Source: Chimonanthus salicifolius
Lineage: Eukaryota > Streptophyta > Magnoliopsida > Laurales > Calycanthaceae
Length of the DNA: 64,000 nucleotides
Direction: 5' to 3'
Assembly: GCA_013350335.1 (NCBI GenBank)
Contig: CM023539.1
Location: 22,685,043-22,749,042, forward strand
The position numbers and the translations under genes were made by a program. Below the pieces are notes generated by a model, which worked only from the letters and a program-made list of their open reading frames with translations, had not been told where the DNA came from and searched no databases. Below, piece after piece: positions 37,419 through 48,472 of this stretch; position 1 is the first letter of the stretch, and the number at the start of each line of letters is the position of its first letter.

Positions 37419-38660
37419 ATTAATGATAGCAATATAAAAAGTAAAGATTATAAATGAAATTAAGCAAAACTACCTCAGCATAAAAATAAAAAAAAATGCT
37501 TCAAGAGTTAGGTCCGGTCGAATCGGATTAGGTCGGGTCAGGTTAACTTTTACAATCCTCAACTTGATACGAATTCTATGTGGATTTTTGCCTTTTCCTA
37601 TCTATAAGAAACACCCATCATTATACAAGTGAAATTGTATCTCTTTTCTTTCTTTTTTCAAGTCTCTATTTTGAAATTTTCTTCTTCTTCTTAAGTTATG
37701 GATACTTCTTCCAACTCTATCAATGGATTCTACGACCTCGAGCGCTCCTTCCCCACCACCAACTTCATGTCAATCCAATTCCTTCAAAGGGTTTTGACAC
37801 TCCTTCGATCCTTCCATTCCCAGCTGACCTATATTTTTAGAATTGTTTTAAACAAGTAATATAATTTTAGATACAGAATCCCAAGTAATATGCATTCATA
37901 TCATCAACAAGTAGAGCCATTTTTACTTCCTCATCATCAGTCCACATTTTCATAACTAGTCCACTACCTTCACATGGATTGGCAACCCTAAATATCTGCA
38001 ACATGGGATGAATGATCCTTGAGTGCATAGCATAAAAGAAGAAAACCCAATTAGAGTTTTTATCTTTTGTCATCTCTGATCCAATTTGAGGATTACTGAT
38101 TCGAGTCAGAACCGTTTAGTTTCTACTTTTTAGGTCTAATTTCAATTTGCTTTAGTTGGAAAGATCAGTGTATGATAATCTTAAACTGATAAATGACAAA
38201 ATGCCAGGAAAAAAACAGGGCAGAAAATATGATCAGCAGTGGGAATGTCACATGAAGGTTAGGAAAAAATGGAAAAAAACAAAAACCAACAAAAAAAGAG
38301 AAAAAAAGGTACATTACAATTGCAAAGGTCAATGCTTCCACTCCTAATTAACATTCATATACTATGTGAAACTTCAACTATACCACTTAAGTTCCTGTCA
38401 TTAATTGCCTCCTTTGTTTACTGTATCTTCTATTTATAATTATTCAATTATTTGTGGTAGAATTATTTCTAGTATTCTAAACATGTACTCGAATCATTAA
38501 AAAAAAAAAAAATCACCCAACCAAAAAAGGGCCCAAGAAGTTTCATAGCAGTAAAGGGCAATTTTACCATTTTTCTTTTCAATAAGGAAAGAGTATTTTT
38601 ACTTTGTTGGGAGGTAAGAATACCCTTAAAAGCTGAGTAAGAAAATGAGAAAGTTGAAGA
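37419..38660. other. Interior of the hAT-like element, no confirmed gene
   Basis: A plus-strand stretch from the ATG at about 37698 reads as an ordinary protein segment ([18 protein letters not shown]...) to about 37840 and then degrades. A minus-strand frame at 37867-38073 contains ANPCEGSGLVMKMWTDDEEV. I recognise no domain in either. They may be exon remnants captured by the element. Confidence 0.3.
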
Positions 38661-38669
38661 AGACTTTAC

Positions 38670-38776
38670 CTTGTTTGGAGTAAGAAAACCCAGGAAAGTA
38701 GATAACTCCCAGGAGAAATGCATAAATCAATCCCATCATTCATCTCTAACATGGCACTTGCAGTTCCTCCCTCCAT
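38670..38776 (-). pseudogene. Gene-like first exon of unknown product
   Basis: On the minus strand, a CT-rich leader (39075-38825) is followed by GTTTCTTTAC and an ATG at 38776. The frame MEGGTASAMLEMNDGIDLCI runs 35 codons to a good donor (CAAG/GTAAAG) at 38670/38669. This is the layout of a plant 5' UTR plus first coding exon. I do not recognise the product and could not trace later exons convincingly. It lies inside the hAT-like element, so it may be a captured gene fragment. Confidence 0.3.
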
Positions 38777-38824
38777 GTAAAGAAACAAATCAAAGCCAAC
38801 AAACCCAGACACCAAAAACCCCAA

Positions 38825-39075
38825 ATGAAGAGGCGAGAGAGATATAGAGACAAAGAGAGACAGAGAGAGAGAGAGAGAAATGAGAGATTTGGAGAACTTA
38901 CAGCAAGAGAGAAGGAGAGGCGAGATCTCGAGAGCGTGAGAGGCAGATCGAGAGAGAGGGAGAGGGATCTCGAGAGCGGCGAGGTAGTTCGAGAGAGAGA
39001 GCAACGAGAGAAATCTCGAGAGCAGATTGCAGCGAGGGAGCGAGTGGAGAGGCGAGAGAGGCGTGAGAGAGGTAT
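38825..39075. repeat. GA/CT-rich low-complexity tract
   Basis: Runs of GAGAGA, with CGAGAG and GATCTCGAGAGCG words at intervals. On the minus strand it would be a CT-rich leader of the gene-like exon at 38670-38776. Long frames on both strands here (for example 38825-39097) are composition artefacts. Confidence 0.7.
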
Positions 39076-39282
39076 GTTGTTTTTGTGCCCTAATTAACGT
39101 ATATGCATATATTTGGGTCCACGGACCGTCCATGGACCGTCTATGAATAGTCCGAATGTGTTTAATAGACTGTTGGATCCGGATCCATGAGTCCATTGGA
39201 CACATGGATCCGGATCGTAAATGGACTCCAAGATCTGGGTCGGACTGTCCATGGGCCGGATCTGGATCCATTTACAGGCCTA

Positions 39283-40239
39283 CTACAAAGCATCAAAACC
39301 AACATCTTCAAGTTCTACTTCTCTCAACTCTGCAAATAAAATAAATAGAATGGGCTTGCCAGCCCATCAAGCACTTGAGCTTTCCAAATGACATAACAAT
39401 CATGGATAGTAGATTTGGGCAATTGGGTCGATGGCGAGACAATATTTCCGACACTTTTTATTTTCTTCTTTTACACTACGTTGGTGCATAGTATGGCAAA
39501 CTTGTTTAGTTATAAACTGCATATATTTCTCTCGAGGATAAAAAGTCACACCAAGTGTGGTGAAAAAAGAAACTCAACTAGTCTTCTATGGAATCCAAAG
39601 GGGTTGAAATGTCAGGAACCGCCTCAAGAAATGTGAGTCTCAAGTGCTCTAACATACTTGGACACTTTGATAAAAAACAAAAAGGTCTTCTATGGAGAAT
39701 TGCATTAATAGGTGTGTAGAGGAAAAAATTCACGTGTTGATAAAAGGAAAGGTTTCCGACTACTTGGAAGTCAAGGGTTAAAATATAGCTTCAACCAATA
39801 TATCGGTGATATTTGTTCTCTCTTATTTTTAATTTTTCTTTTTCAAAAAATTCAAAAAAAAAAAAAATTGTGGACTTCATAGATATGTATTTTTTCATTA
39901 AATATCGGTTATTTACATGTTCAAATTTTTTTTAAGTTACAAACTCTAGAATTGAAATAATTTCTAGTATTTTATTGGAAATATCAATTTTATCACACTA
40001 GCGTAATTGTTGATATGTCTATTATAAAATATGTTTATTTAAATTATTTATTGCCAAAAAAAATTAACACTTGAGTTGGGGCTTTGTTTCATCTATAATA
40101 GATATCTATCGGTTAAGTGACTATAACATTAAACAAGTGGCTATAATAGTAAACACTAATTTCTTTAAATCTTTACGCCAATAATAATTTCATAGATTTT
40201 CTGGGATTAGTAGGCCTTACCTTATAGTCAAATATCATA
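39283..40239. other. Intergenic sequence, no recognised feature
   Basis: AT-rich with A runs. No gene, RNA or paired repeat end was recognised. Confidence 0.45.
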
Positions 40240-40430
40240 GTCCCTCCATCCCATTTTAGTTGTCTCATTTGAAATATTTGTATTTTTTAAAGAACTCTCT
40301 ATATAAGGTTATCACTCCATGTGATCTCATTCATTTTCAACATATTTTATACTACTCCAATATAAATAACACAACTATTTTGGGACAATTCCAAAATCCA
40401 TATAAGACAACTAATTTGGGACAGAGGGAG
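40240..40430. mobile_element. Stowaway-like MITE, 191 bp
   Basis: The left end GTCCCTCCATCCCATTTTAG is the inverse of the right end (complement of CTAATTTGGGACAGAGGGAG) over about 25 bases through GTTGTC/GACAAC. A TA dinucleotide flanks both sides. The CTCCCTCYRTCCC terminus is the classic Tc1/mariner Stowaway signature. Confidence 0.88.
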
Positions 40431-40531
40431 TATAAAATAAACTGAGTTACGAGCTTAGCTACAAAATTTGGTTAAATTCAAAATTTTGAACAAAATTTAT
40501 CAATATAGTTAGACAAAACATAAATATTGAT

Positions 40532-42840
40532 TATAACGACCCGACCAGATTTTTTTGGGGTCTTTGAGAGTTTTGCGGATCTTCTATTTTCTTTTGGTGT
40601 TTTGGTGGCAGTGGAGATTGTGTAAGCTCAGTGGTGGGCCTCACTTGCCCGGTTTCGAGCTCGAAGGCTCAAAGGGCATTTTGGTAATTTTGGTTTATTA
40701 TTTATTTATTCATGCAAAAATATTGGAAAATCACACTTTAAGTATTATCTTAAAAATTATTTTATAAATATTGTATCTTTCTAAAAAAAAAAAAAAAAAG
40801 CTCAAAACCTAAACCCTAGCTCTCTCATATATAAACTCTTTTTTTCCATCTTTCCCCTCTTCTCCTCTTCTTCCCTCTCCTTTCCTTAACCCTAAAACCC
40901 ATCCCTTGCCGCCGTCGCCGCCCTCCCCCATGCGCCTCTCTCTCGACCTTCTTCCACCCTCTATTCTTCCTCTTCTCATTTTCCTCTCTTTTCTCTCCCC
41001 CTTCCTTTGCTTTCGGTCGGCCGCCCCCCCTCCCTCTCTCTCTTTTTCTCTTCTCTTTTTACAAAACCCTAATCCTAACCCTCCCTCAAATCCTAATCCG
41101 TCGCCGCCGCCGCTCCATCTCTTCCTCGGTTTTCCTCCTCCCTTCTTCTTTTCCCCCTCTCTGGTTTCCTTTCTTTCTTTCTTCTTCTTCTTCCCCTCTT
41201 TCCCTCTTCTTTCCCCTTCCCCTTTGGCTGAGTCACTCTGAGCCGCGAGTTGACTCAGCCGGGTCCTGATTTTGGACCCCGGTCCGGCCTAGTCGCCAGA
41301 TCTAGCCTTGTTCGCCAGATCCGCCCCGGACCGCCAGATCCGGCCTAGATCGCCTAATTCAGCCCAACCTAGTCAGGCCCGATTCGGACCCGACCCGTTC
41401 TCAGGCCCATTTGCATTCCTTGCCCAGTTTGACCCGTTTCATCCCAATTTCTTACCTACCTATTCTTGTTTCAACAGATTGAGCCCCTTCACCCCTCAGA
41501 TTCGTTTTCTCGCATTGGATTTCAAGGACACACACAGGTGAGGGAACTTATCACTGTTTTAGCATGCATTCGCATTCTTAACCTATAATCTTGGACATCA
41601 AGTGACCTGAATGAGACCCTTTCGTTTATTAAGCCACTCGGTAAGGGAACCATTGAAATGAACATGTGGCAAGGGATCCGTTCGGGTTCACCCAAGTCAA
41701 TTATATGCGATTAATGTAAAATTCTGATTGAATGAATGATTATTGATGCTTGAAAGTTATTGAAAATATATTTGTGTTTAATCATAACACATATATGATA
41801 TTATAATGAATGAGACAAATATAGATGGATGTTGAACACAATAGTTGGAAGATGTTGTGATGTTTTACGTGTTTACGCATAATATGCATATGTAATCACA
41901 TGTTGGATATAGAAGTATGAGTCTAAGCACTGCTATGTGTCGTTGACCGCATATGAGGCATGTTGTTGATATTGATGTCATGTTAGAACATGTTTTTATT
42001 GTCATACATGATCATGATACCATGTGCATGCATGGGAGGTTTTGTTTATGTATATACATTTATGATGATGAGATGAGCCTGGCAGTTGGGAGGACTTCCT
42101 CGTTACACTCCGGCGGTCGAGACCCCCATAGGAGATGTGGGTTTCCTCGTTGTGTTCCGGCGGTTGAGGTGTCTGCCCTAGAGTTTGGTTCCCTCGGGCG
42201 TGGTCGAGGTGGTTTCCGACCCGACTCGTGTGGGTGAGACAGTTGTGTATTCTTTAGTCTCCTGATGATACTGGTAGGGAGACCGAAGTTCGTTGGAGGA
42301 CCTGATGTGGACTATGTAGATGATTTTCTTGGATTTGGTTCATGGAATGTCGGTTAATAGAGTAGTTGAGTATCGTAGGCATGGATGTTTTATTCGCTTG
42401 TGATATTTACTGCTCCTTTCGTATATGCTCTATAACTACCTTGTTATTATGTGATATGTTCTTTCGCTGGGCTGTTTTGCTCACCCCTTACCTTTCAGGT
42501 GCCCCGACCACGGAGGGGCCAGGAGGGCCCCTTGAGCAAGTATCAGGAGAGGAGTAGTAGAGAATAGAAGCTTATGCTTATGCTATGTTTGATGTTTGAG
42601 AACTTTAGTCACATAGATTCAATCACATGTTTGTTTAAATGACTGTATAACCTGTTGATTAGTTTACATTTGTGGTTCGTTGTGTTTACTCTAGTTTTGA
42701 ACTTATGGCCTGTTGGACAGGAAGTAGTTACCCCGTTTCAAAAAAAAAAATTGTTGTTATTCTTCTAACCGATATCTGTCTTTTGTAATTTTGTGAGGTT
42801 CTCCGAAGATAACGCGCCCGTAACGAGACAGGGCGTTACA
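40532..42840 (+). mobile_element. Solo LTR with 5-bp target duplication TTGAT
   Basis: The element runs from TATAACGACCCGACC at 40532 to GGGCGTTACA at 42840 and is flanked by TTGAT at 40527-40531 and 42841-42845. The near-inverted ends (TATAACG/CGTTACA; the original TG has become TA), 2309-bp length and absence of gag-pol mark a solo LTR. It is the sister of the element at 2520-5516 but has one unit of the 65-bp repeat and no 213-bp duplication. The frame at 40906-41241 is a pyrimidine-rich, Pro/Ser/Leu low-complexity artefact of the LTR leader. Confidence 0.9.
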
Positions 42841-42845
42841 TTGAT

Positions 42846-45427
42846 AATATTGGTAAATAGTTCAGGTCCATTTAATTTTAAAGACTATTGATTTCGATCA
42901 CTATTTTTTTCTTAAAATATCGATCATTTCATTAAATATCGACCTATTTTATTGCTTTTTAATTTTTTGTTAATTAAAAAAATCCAAATATCTTATGGAT
43001 TTATATTTTTTTAAAATAGAAAAAATCAAATATCGACCAACATTATGGTCGATACATATCGGCTAATATGACCAACATTATACATGTACAACCGATATGT
43101 ATTGTATCAGCTGATATATATCAGTCTTTAAAAATCGATATACATCGACCGATATAATACATATTGAATGAATTTATATTTTAATTGAGATTAAGCCTAT
43201 AATAACGCTGTCTGTATTCAGATTAGTGTGAGTTAGTTAGGAAAGTAGAACTTACCCTAAAAATTGAATCTTACGTTTAGATTACGACTATGGAACTTCC
43301 ATACCTAAAACTCACCCTAAAAAACGAGAGCTAGCAATGCCCTTCCCCAGGAAAGGCCAGAGTCAACTAACGGCACCAAGTCTTCTCACCCTCCAAAGTC
43401 TTAGCTCTATTTCTTGCCTTTCTTTTGTATGCATATTTGTAGTAGTTTATTATAGATTAATATTTTTACAAGTTAATTTGATATTAAGAATTGATATTTG
43501 TCAATGGATATTTATATTTGCTAGATGTTTGGTATATCTACTTCACTTTTGTGAAGATGTATATCTTATGATTAAATGGAAATTTTGGATGGATAAATAT
43601 CCAATATAAGTATATATTTTGCATTTTGTTAAGGGGTGATCAGAAATTGATAGATTAGAAATGTACGAGGCCCCTGTCTTCTTTCTTTCACTTTTTTATT
43701 GAATTCTCATTATATATGGCCAATGAAGATTGCTGCTTAAGTGAGTCCTACTGCCTATTCTTCATTACATGGGTGTGTCAATGGTAACCATGTATGAATG
43801 GCTTTTAGCTGAGTGATGTTGCCCACGAGCAACAATTGCCCCTGGGCCTATGAGGTCCATAAGGGTTAGGTCCAATGCATGGGATGGGCGGGTTTGAAAA
43901 TTATTTCTAGGGTGGTGCTTTTCATAAAACACCAGATTCATTTAATTTACAAAATTTATGATTTTCAGAGGTTAAAAAATTAATAGTCAAAATAGAATTA
44001 ATTTTGGATAAATTTTTAATCCAATGGTGATATAAACTCGGACGACAATAACCTATAGCACAATTAGTAAAGGCTCATTGTTGTTGTCCAAAAGTAATAG
44101 ATTTGAGTCCCATGCGTGTCAAATAGACTGTTGACATATGAAAAATAATTTACTAACTCTAGATATAAATGCTAAACTCTAAATTAAAGAGATAAATGAT
44201 TTGATGATGATAATGCCTCAGATTGATGGGAAAAATGACTTAACAAAATCATCCTAATAATTACAGTGAGAGAAACTTGGGTGGGTGGGTGGGGAAGGTG
44301 TTGGGTTTCAAAAGGATACAAATACAAGTGATGTAAAGTAAATAGGTGTAAAAAAAAGAATGTGCTTTTAGGTCACAATTGACCCTCCATAGGGACCTAA
44401 GTGGAGAAGTCACACATGATTACGTCACACATCTAAATTTTTTTTGTTACTTACAAAAAAGGTAAAGAACTTTAAAATTCTTACAATTATCTGCTTGTAG
44501 GTAGGGGTTCCAATCTCAGTCGATACAAATTGTATCGACTGTACGTTCCAAATATCGACTGATATCATCGATATTTGGAATAGATTCTCGATCCTGAAAT
44601 TGGCCGATATTTGGTAATATGGGGTCAATTTTTTTTTTTAAATAAAAAAAAACAAAATTCAGCCTATACAAACGATATATCGGTAAAAATCAAAGGTAAA
44701 TATAGACCGAATCTGTAACATATCGGCCCATAAAAGCCTTTAAAAAAAAAAAATCGGTTCTAGGCCCCACTACTTCTCTGTGAAATTTTGGTGATATATC
44801 AGACGATATATTGGTCAATATATCGTCTGCCATTCAAAATATCGCCAGCTTAAAGCTGGAGTATGATACAGTGCAGTTATTCGGATTGTCAACCATGCGT
44901 GAATTTTTTAAATTTTTTTCAAAATCAGTGAAATCTACATGGTCCAAAAAAAAATTATATAAAGCAAACACTTACCCTATCATTTTCACACTCCTATTCT
45001 CTTCAAAAACCAGATTTGCCAAAATACTATAAAAATGGCAGAAAAACAGTATAATAAGTGAAAAAATTTATTTCATTCCTAAGGGAAATAAATATTGTTT
45101 AATAATATGAGAATTACAATGGTTCATATTACATTGGGCTTAATCTATATTAAGGTTACACCATTGGTCAACTCAGCTCATTGCATATCAAAACAGGATC
45201 TTAGTTCTAAACTTAGATCCCGTTTATGTGCATAACATAAAATAAGGGTTTATGTGCATTGGTCAACTCAGCTCATTGCATATCATATTTAGTTATTATT
45301 AAAATTATCTATCCGAAAAAAATTATTTTGAAATTTGTTATCTGATCACCCTTAGATTTGTCATTTATTTTAGACATTATAAATGTACTTTCTAACCTTC
45401 CTGTGTACTTTCTATTTCCATGGGCCG
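42846..45427. other. Intergenic sequence with palindromic TATCGA-rich patches
   Basis: No gene was recognised. Patches at 42890-43170 and 44500-44840 are rich in ATCGATAT/ATATCGGC words and hairpins. The best is CAGACGATATATTG at 44800-44813 with its exact complement at 44816-44829; another is GTCGATACAAATTGTATCGAC-like at 44519-44539. They may be remnants of a foldback element. A 29-base word (CATTGGTCAACTCAGCTCAT...) is repeated at about 45170 and 45258. A tRNA-like B-box (ATTTGAGTCCC) near 44101 is too isolated to call a SINE. Confidence 0.4.
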
Positions 45428-46929
45428 TTATTTATTCCCTTCTCTGCCACTTTTCTCGATCTCCACCACCCACAAGAAGACGAAGAAGATCTCTTCTCCT
45501 CTCCATACTTCCTCCTCCTCCCATTGTTGGAGTCTTGAAATCTGGGTTTCTCAACGTAGGTACGCCCGGATCTCAGGATTGATTATCTGTCAGTTTTTCT
45601 TTTGATAGATTGAACTAGTATTGGACACACCCAGGTGTATATATATACATACAACACTCCATTTTTTGGCCAACGACAGATGCCCACTAACGCCTGTTTC
45701 AACATATCAATTGTTTTGTCCTCTGGTGTAATGTGGAATGGAACGTTGACTGTGCCCACATTTATTGTAGTTTTTCACGTATTATAAATGGCCGAACAGA
45801 TTTAAGTAAGAGAGATCTTTTGAACCGGCTAAACCAATGTGTTCAATTAGAGGAGGAATGTTCAACAAACAAGAAATTTAGAAAAACAAATTTCAAGTGT
45901 TCTTCATCATTATTCATAGTTTTCAAAGGCTATATTAGGATGAATGGGAACTGAAGTACTTCTCTGAAAAGTGACATTTACTAATGTCCATTTAGGTTTC
46001 CCAAAGGGAAATTACTTTTATAGAAAATAACCATGCTTCAACAATAAATTGACTAAATCTACTTGCAATTTCATTTAAAATGTTCCAGCTATCCGTTGAA
46101 AGAATTGCTTCTTACCTATCTAAAAGAGTATGAACTATGAACAATGGTTACTTCTACTCGAAACAGTTCCTTTGGGTGTACTGATAAATAGGAATCCACT
46201 TATTTGACAGTGTTTTAGAATGGTTCTTTCTACTGAAAAATAAGAATCCACTTATTTGACAGACTTTTAGAATGGTTCTTTCTTGTTTAGGCTGTGGTTT
46301 GTTGTAGACTGGGAGTATAAAAATGTATCTAGATGAGAAAAATTTTAACTGAAACTTTCTTCCCACATAATTTAACATAAACTTAACTAACTGGTTTTGG
46401 TACTCCTTTGGGCAAAAAATTTCTACATCATATTCGCAGTGTTGCAGGCTACTAGTGTTGTTTACCTGTTTAGCGGCTTATTGTGTGATGATTTGGCCCA
46501 ACGATGGAAGAAAGCATCCAACCAATATATGGTGTGTTATGCATACACCACTGCAAGTTGGTACAGTTTGCAGGTGGAATCGGGAATTATAACTTGGGGA
46601 GCAAATGTATAAATTGCAATTTGGGAGGGGTAATATCCAAAATTTAAATGTCCCTTTAAGGTGGCTTCGTAACCTTTCTTTATCAAGGGAGGATTTTACA
46701 ATTTTGGGGACCAATGGCTCTGCTCTCCATGACCCTGGTTTGGCCTTTACTATACCAACATTTAATGAATTCGACCGGAAATTAAAAAAAAAAACTCATC
46801 ATAGTCAAGTAGAAGATCATTTTTCCATCTTTCAACCTACCATGTTTTTTTTGGGGAACATAAACCAAATTAAAGACCTTCGGTTTGCAGATTCTCGCTT
46901 ACTCTGCTCGAAGGCCAAGGAGAAACGAC

Positions 46930-48441
46930 ATGGATGAGAAATCAGTTGCCCTTGAAGCTATCAATAAGGAAGCTGTTGATCTGGTATATATTTCAGAATT
47001 ATCTACCGTGTTTGATTATTTCTTGCTTATCATGAAGTTTAGAAATTCACTTTCTCAAGTTCAAATATCCTTTTAATTGGTGTATGCACTAGGAGACGCT
47101 TAGTGTTAAGAGTTTTTCAGAAACAAGAAGACTTAGAATTGTACATAAGCTCCTTTTAGTTTGATTAGAGTTGTTGTAGCTGAGATCTTTTCAGTTAAAA
47201 TCCAATTATTGTAACTGCTTCCATTTGTATAAATCAGTTAGCATCATTGCGACCAGTCAAATTCTTTTAGTGGAATGCTATATAGCTCAAAATCGAATTT
47301 TCATTTCTTGTTTGTTTTGTTTGCTTAAATGTGTCATAATCTTTACAGGAGAACATCCCTCTAGAGGAAGTTTTTGAAAATCTAAAATGTACACGAGAAG
47401 GCCTAACCTCTACTGCAGTTGAAGAACGTCTGGAACTGTTTGGATACAACAAACTTGAAGAGAAAAAGGTCAACTTTAATATTCTAAATGATTCTTTAGT
47501 TCACATGGAAAGGCTTAATCTCCATTGTTTCATTTTCCAATCTCTCCACAGGAAAGTAAGTTTTTGAAGTTCTTGGGATTTATGTGGAATCCATTATCCT
47601 GTGTCATGGAAGCCGCTGGTATCATGGCCATAGCTCTTGCAAATGGAGGGGTAACTGACAGAATCACATTCAATCTTTGCTTTCAATATATATCTTATCT
47701 AGTTTTAAAATTATGAACTCTTTTATCATTTTGGAAAAACTCTGTTCAGGGAGTCCAGATTACCAAGATTTTATTGGCATCTTGGTGCTGCTTTTTGTTA
47801 ACTCTACTATAAGCTTTATAGAAGAAAATAATGCTGGTAATGCAGCTGCAGCACTTATGGCTCGGCTTGCTCCAAAGGCAAAGGTATCCCTCATTGTAGT
47901 CTCACAATGTGTGGAAAAGCTTTAACTTCTTGTCTAATTTGCATCCAGTAAGAGAGTTTCTTATGTCTGGATTTGTCTGAAACATGATGCTTACCATCAG
48001 GTTCTCCGAGATGGGAAATGGAGTGAAGAAGATGCTTCTGTGCTGGTTCCAGGTGACATAATTAGTATTAAACTTGGAGAAATCATTCCAGCTGATGCAC
48101 GTCTTCTTGAGGGAGATCCCTTAAAAATTGATCAGGTATCACACAAATTTGAATTGAAGAAATGATGCCCAGTAGAACATTGTACACTTGTGGACTGACT
48201 TTGGACAAGTACCCTGCATGGATACTTGAATGTAGATCAGATTTAGTCAGTTCTATTTGCCACCATAGTGTTTGATATGAGGGAAAAATATTCATGCGAT
48301 AATTATAAAAGAAAAAAAAAAGGAACTAGCCTCTATTTCTAAACTTGATAGGGAAGATAAAAGAAGTTACATAATTTCCAAATGGAGTAAATAAAACCTT
48401 AGACATTTGAACATTTGTTCTTTACTTGTGTGTGTGTGAAT

Positions 48442-48472
<31 letters not shown>

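Larger units (their letters stand above)
32991..39282. mobile_element. hAT-like element bounded by terminal inverted repeats
   Basis: The left end TAGGCCTATAAATGGATCC at 32991 is the inverse of the right end GGATCCATTTACAGGCCTA finishing at 39282, and the match continues inward through GATCTGGCCC. Further GGATCCGGATC words lie just inside both ends, like hAT subterminal repeats. The flanking octamers TTGCAAAG and CTACAAAG match at six of eight positions, as expected of an old 8-bp hAT target duplication. No transposase was recognised. About 3.85 kb of the interior is a nested solo LTR, leaving about 2.4 kb of original element. Two separate MITEs facing each other are an alternative. Confidence 0.6.

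Noticed and set aside
38666..39271. 201-codon minus-strand frame
   Set aside because: Most of it is a CT-rich microsatellite translated as Ser/Leu; only the last 35 codons after the Met at 38776 look gene-like and are listed separately.
40906..41241. 111-codon plus-strand frame rich in Pro, Ser, Leu and Phe
   Set aside because: Pyrimidine-rich LTR leader; composition explains the frame and there is no motif.
44045..44140. Possible SINE or tRNA-like sequence with a B-box-like ATTTGAGTCCC
   Set aside because: No convincing A-box spacing, cloverleaf or A-tail.
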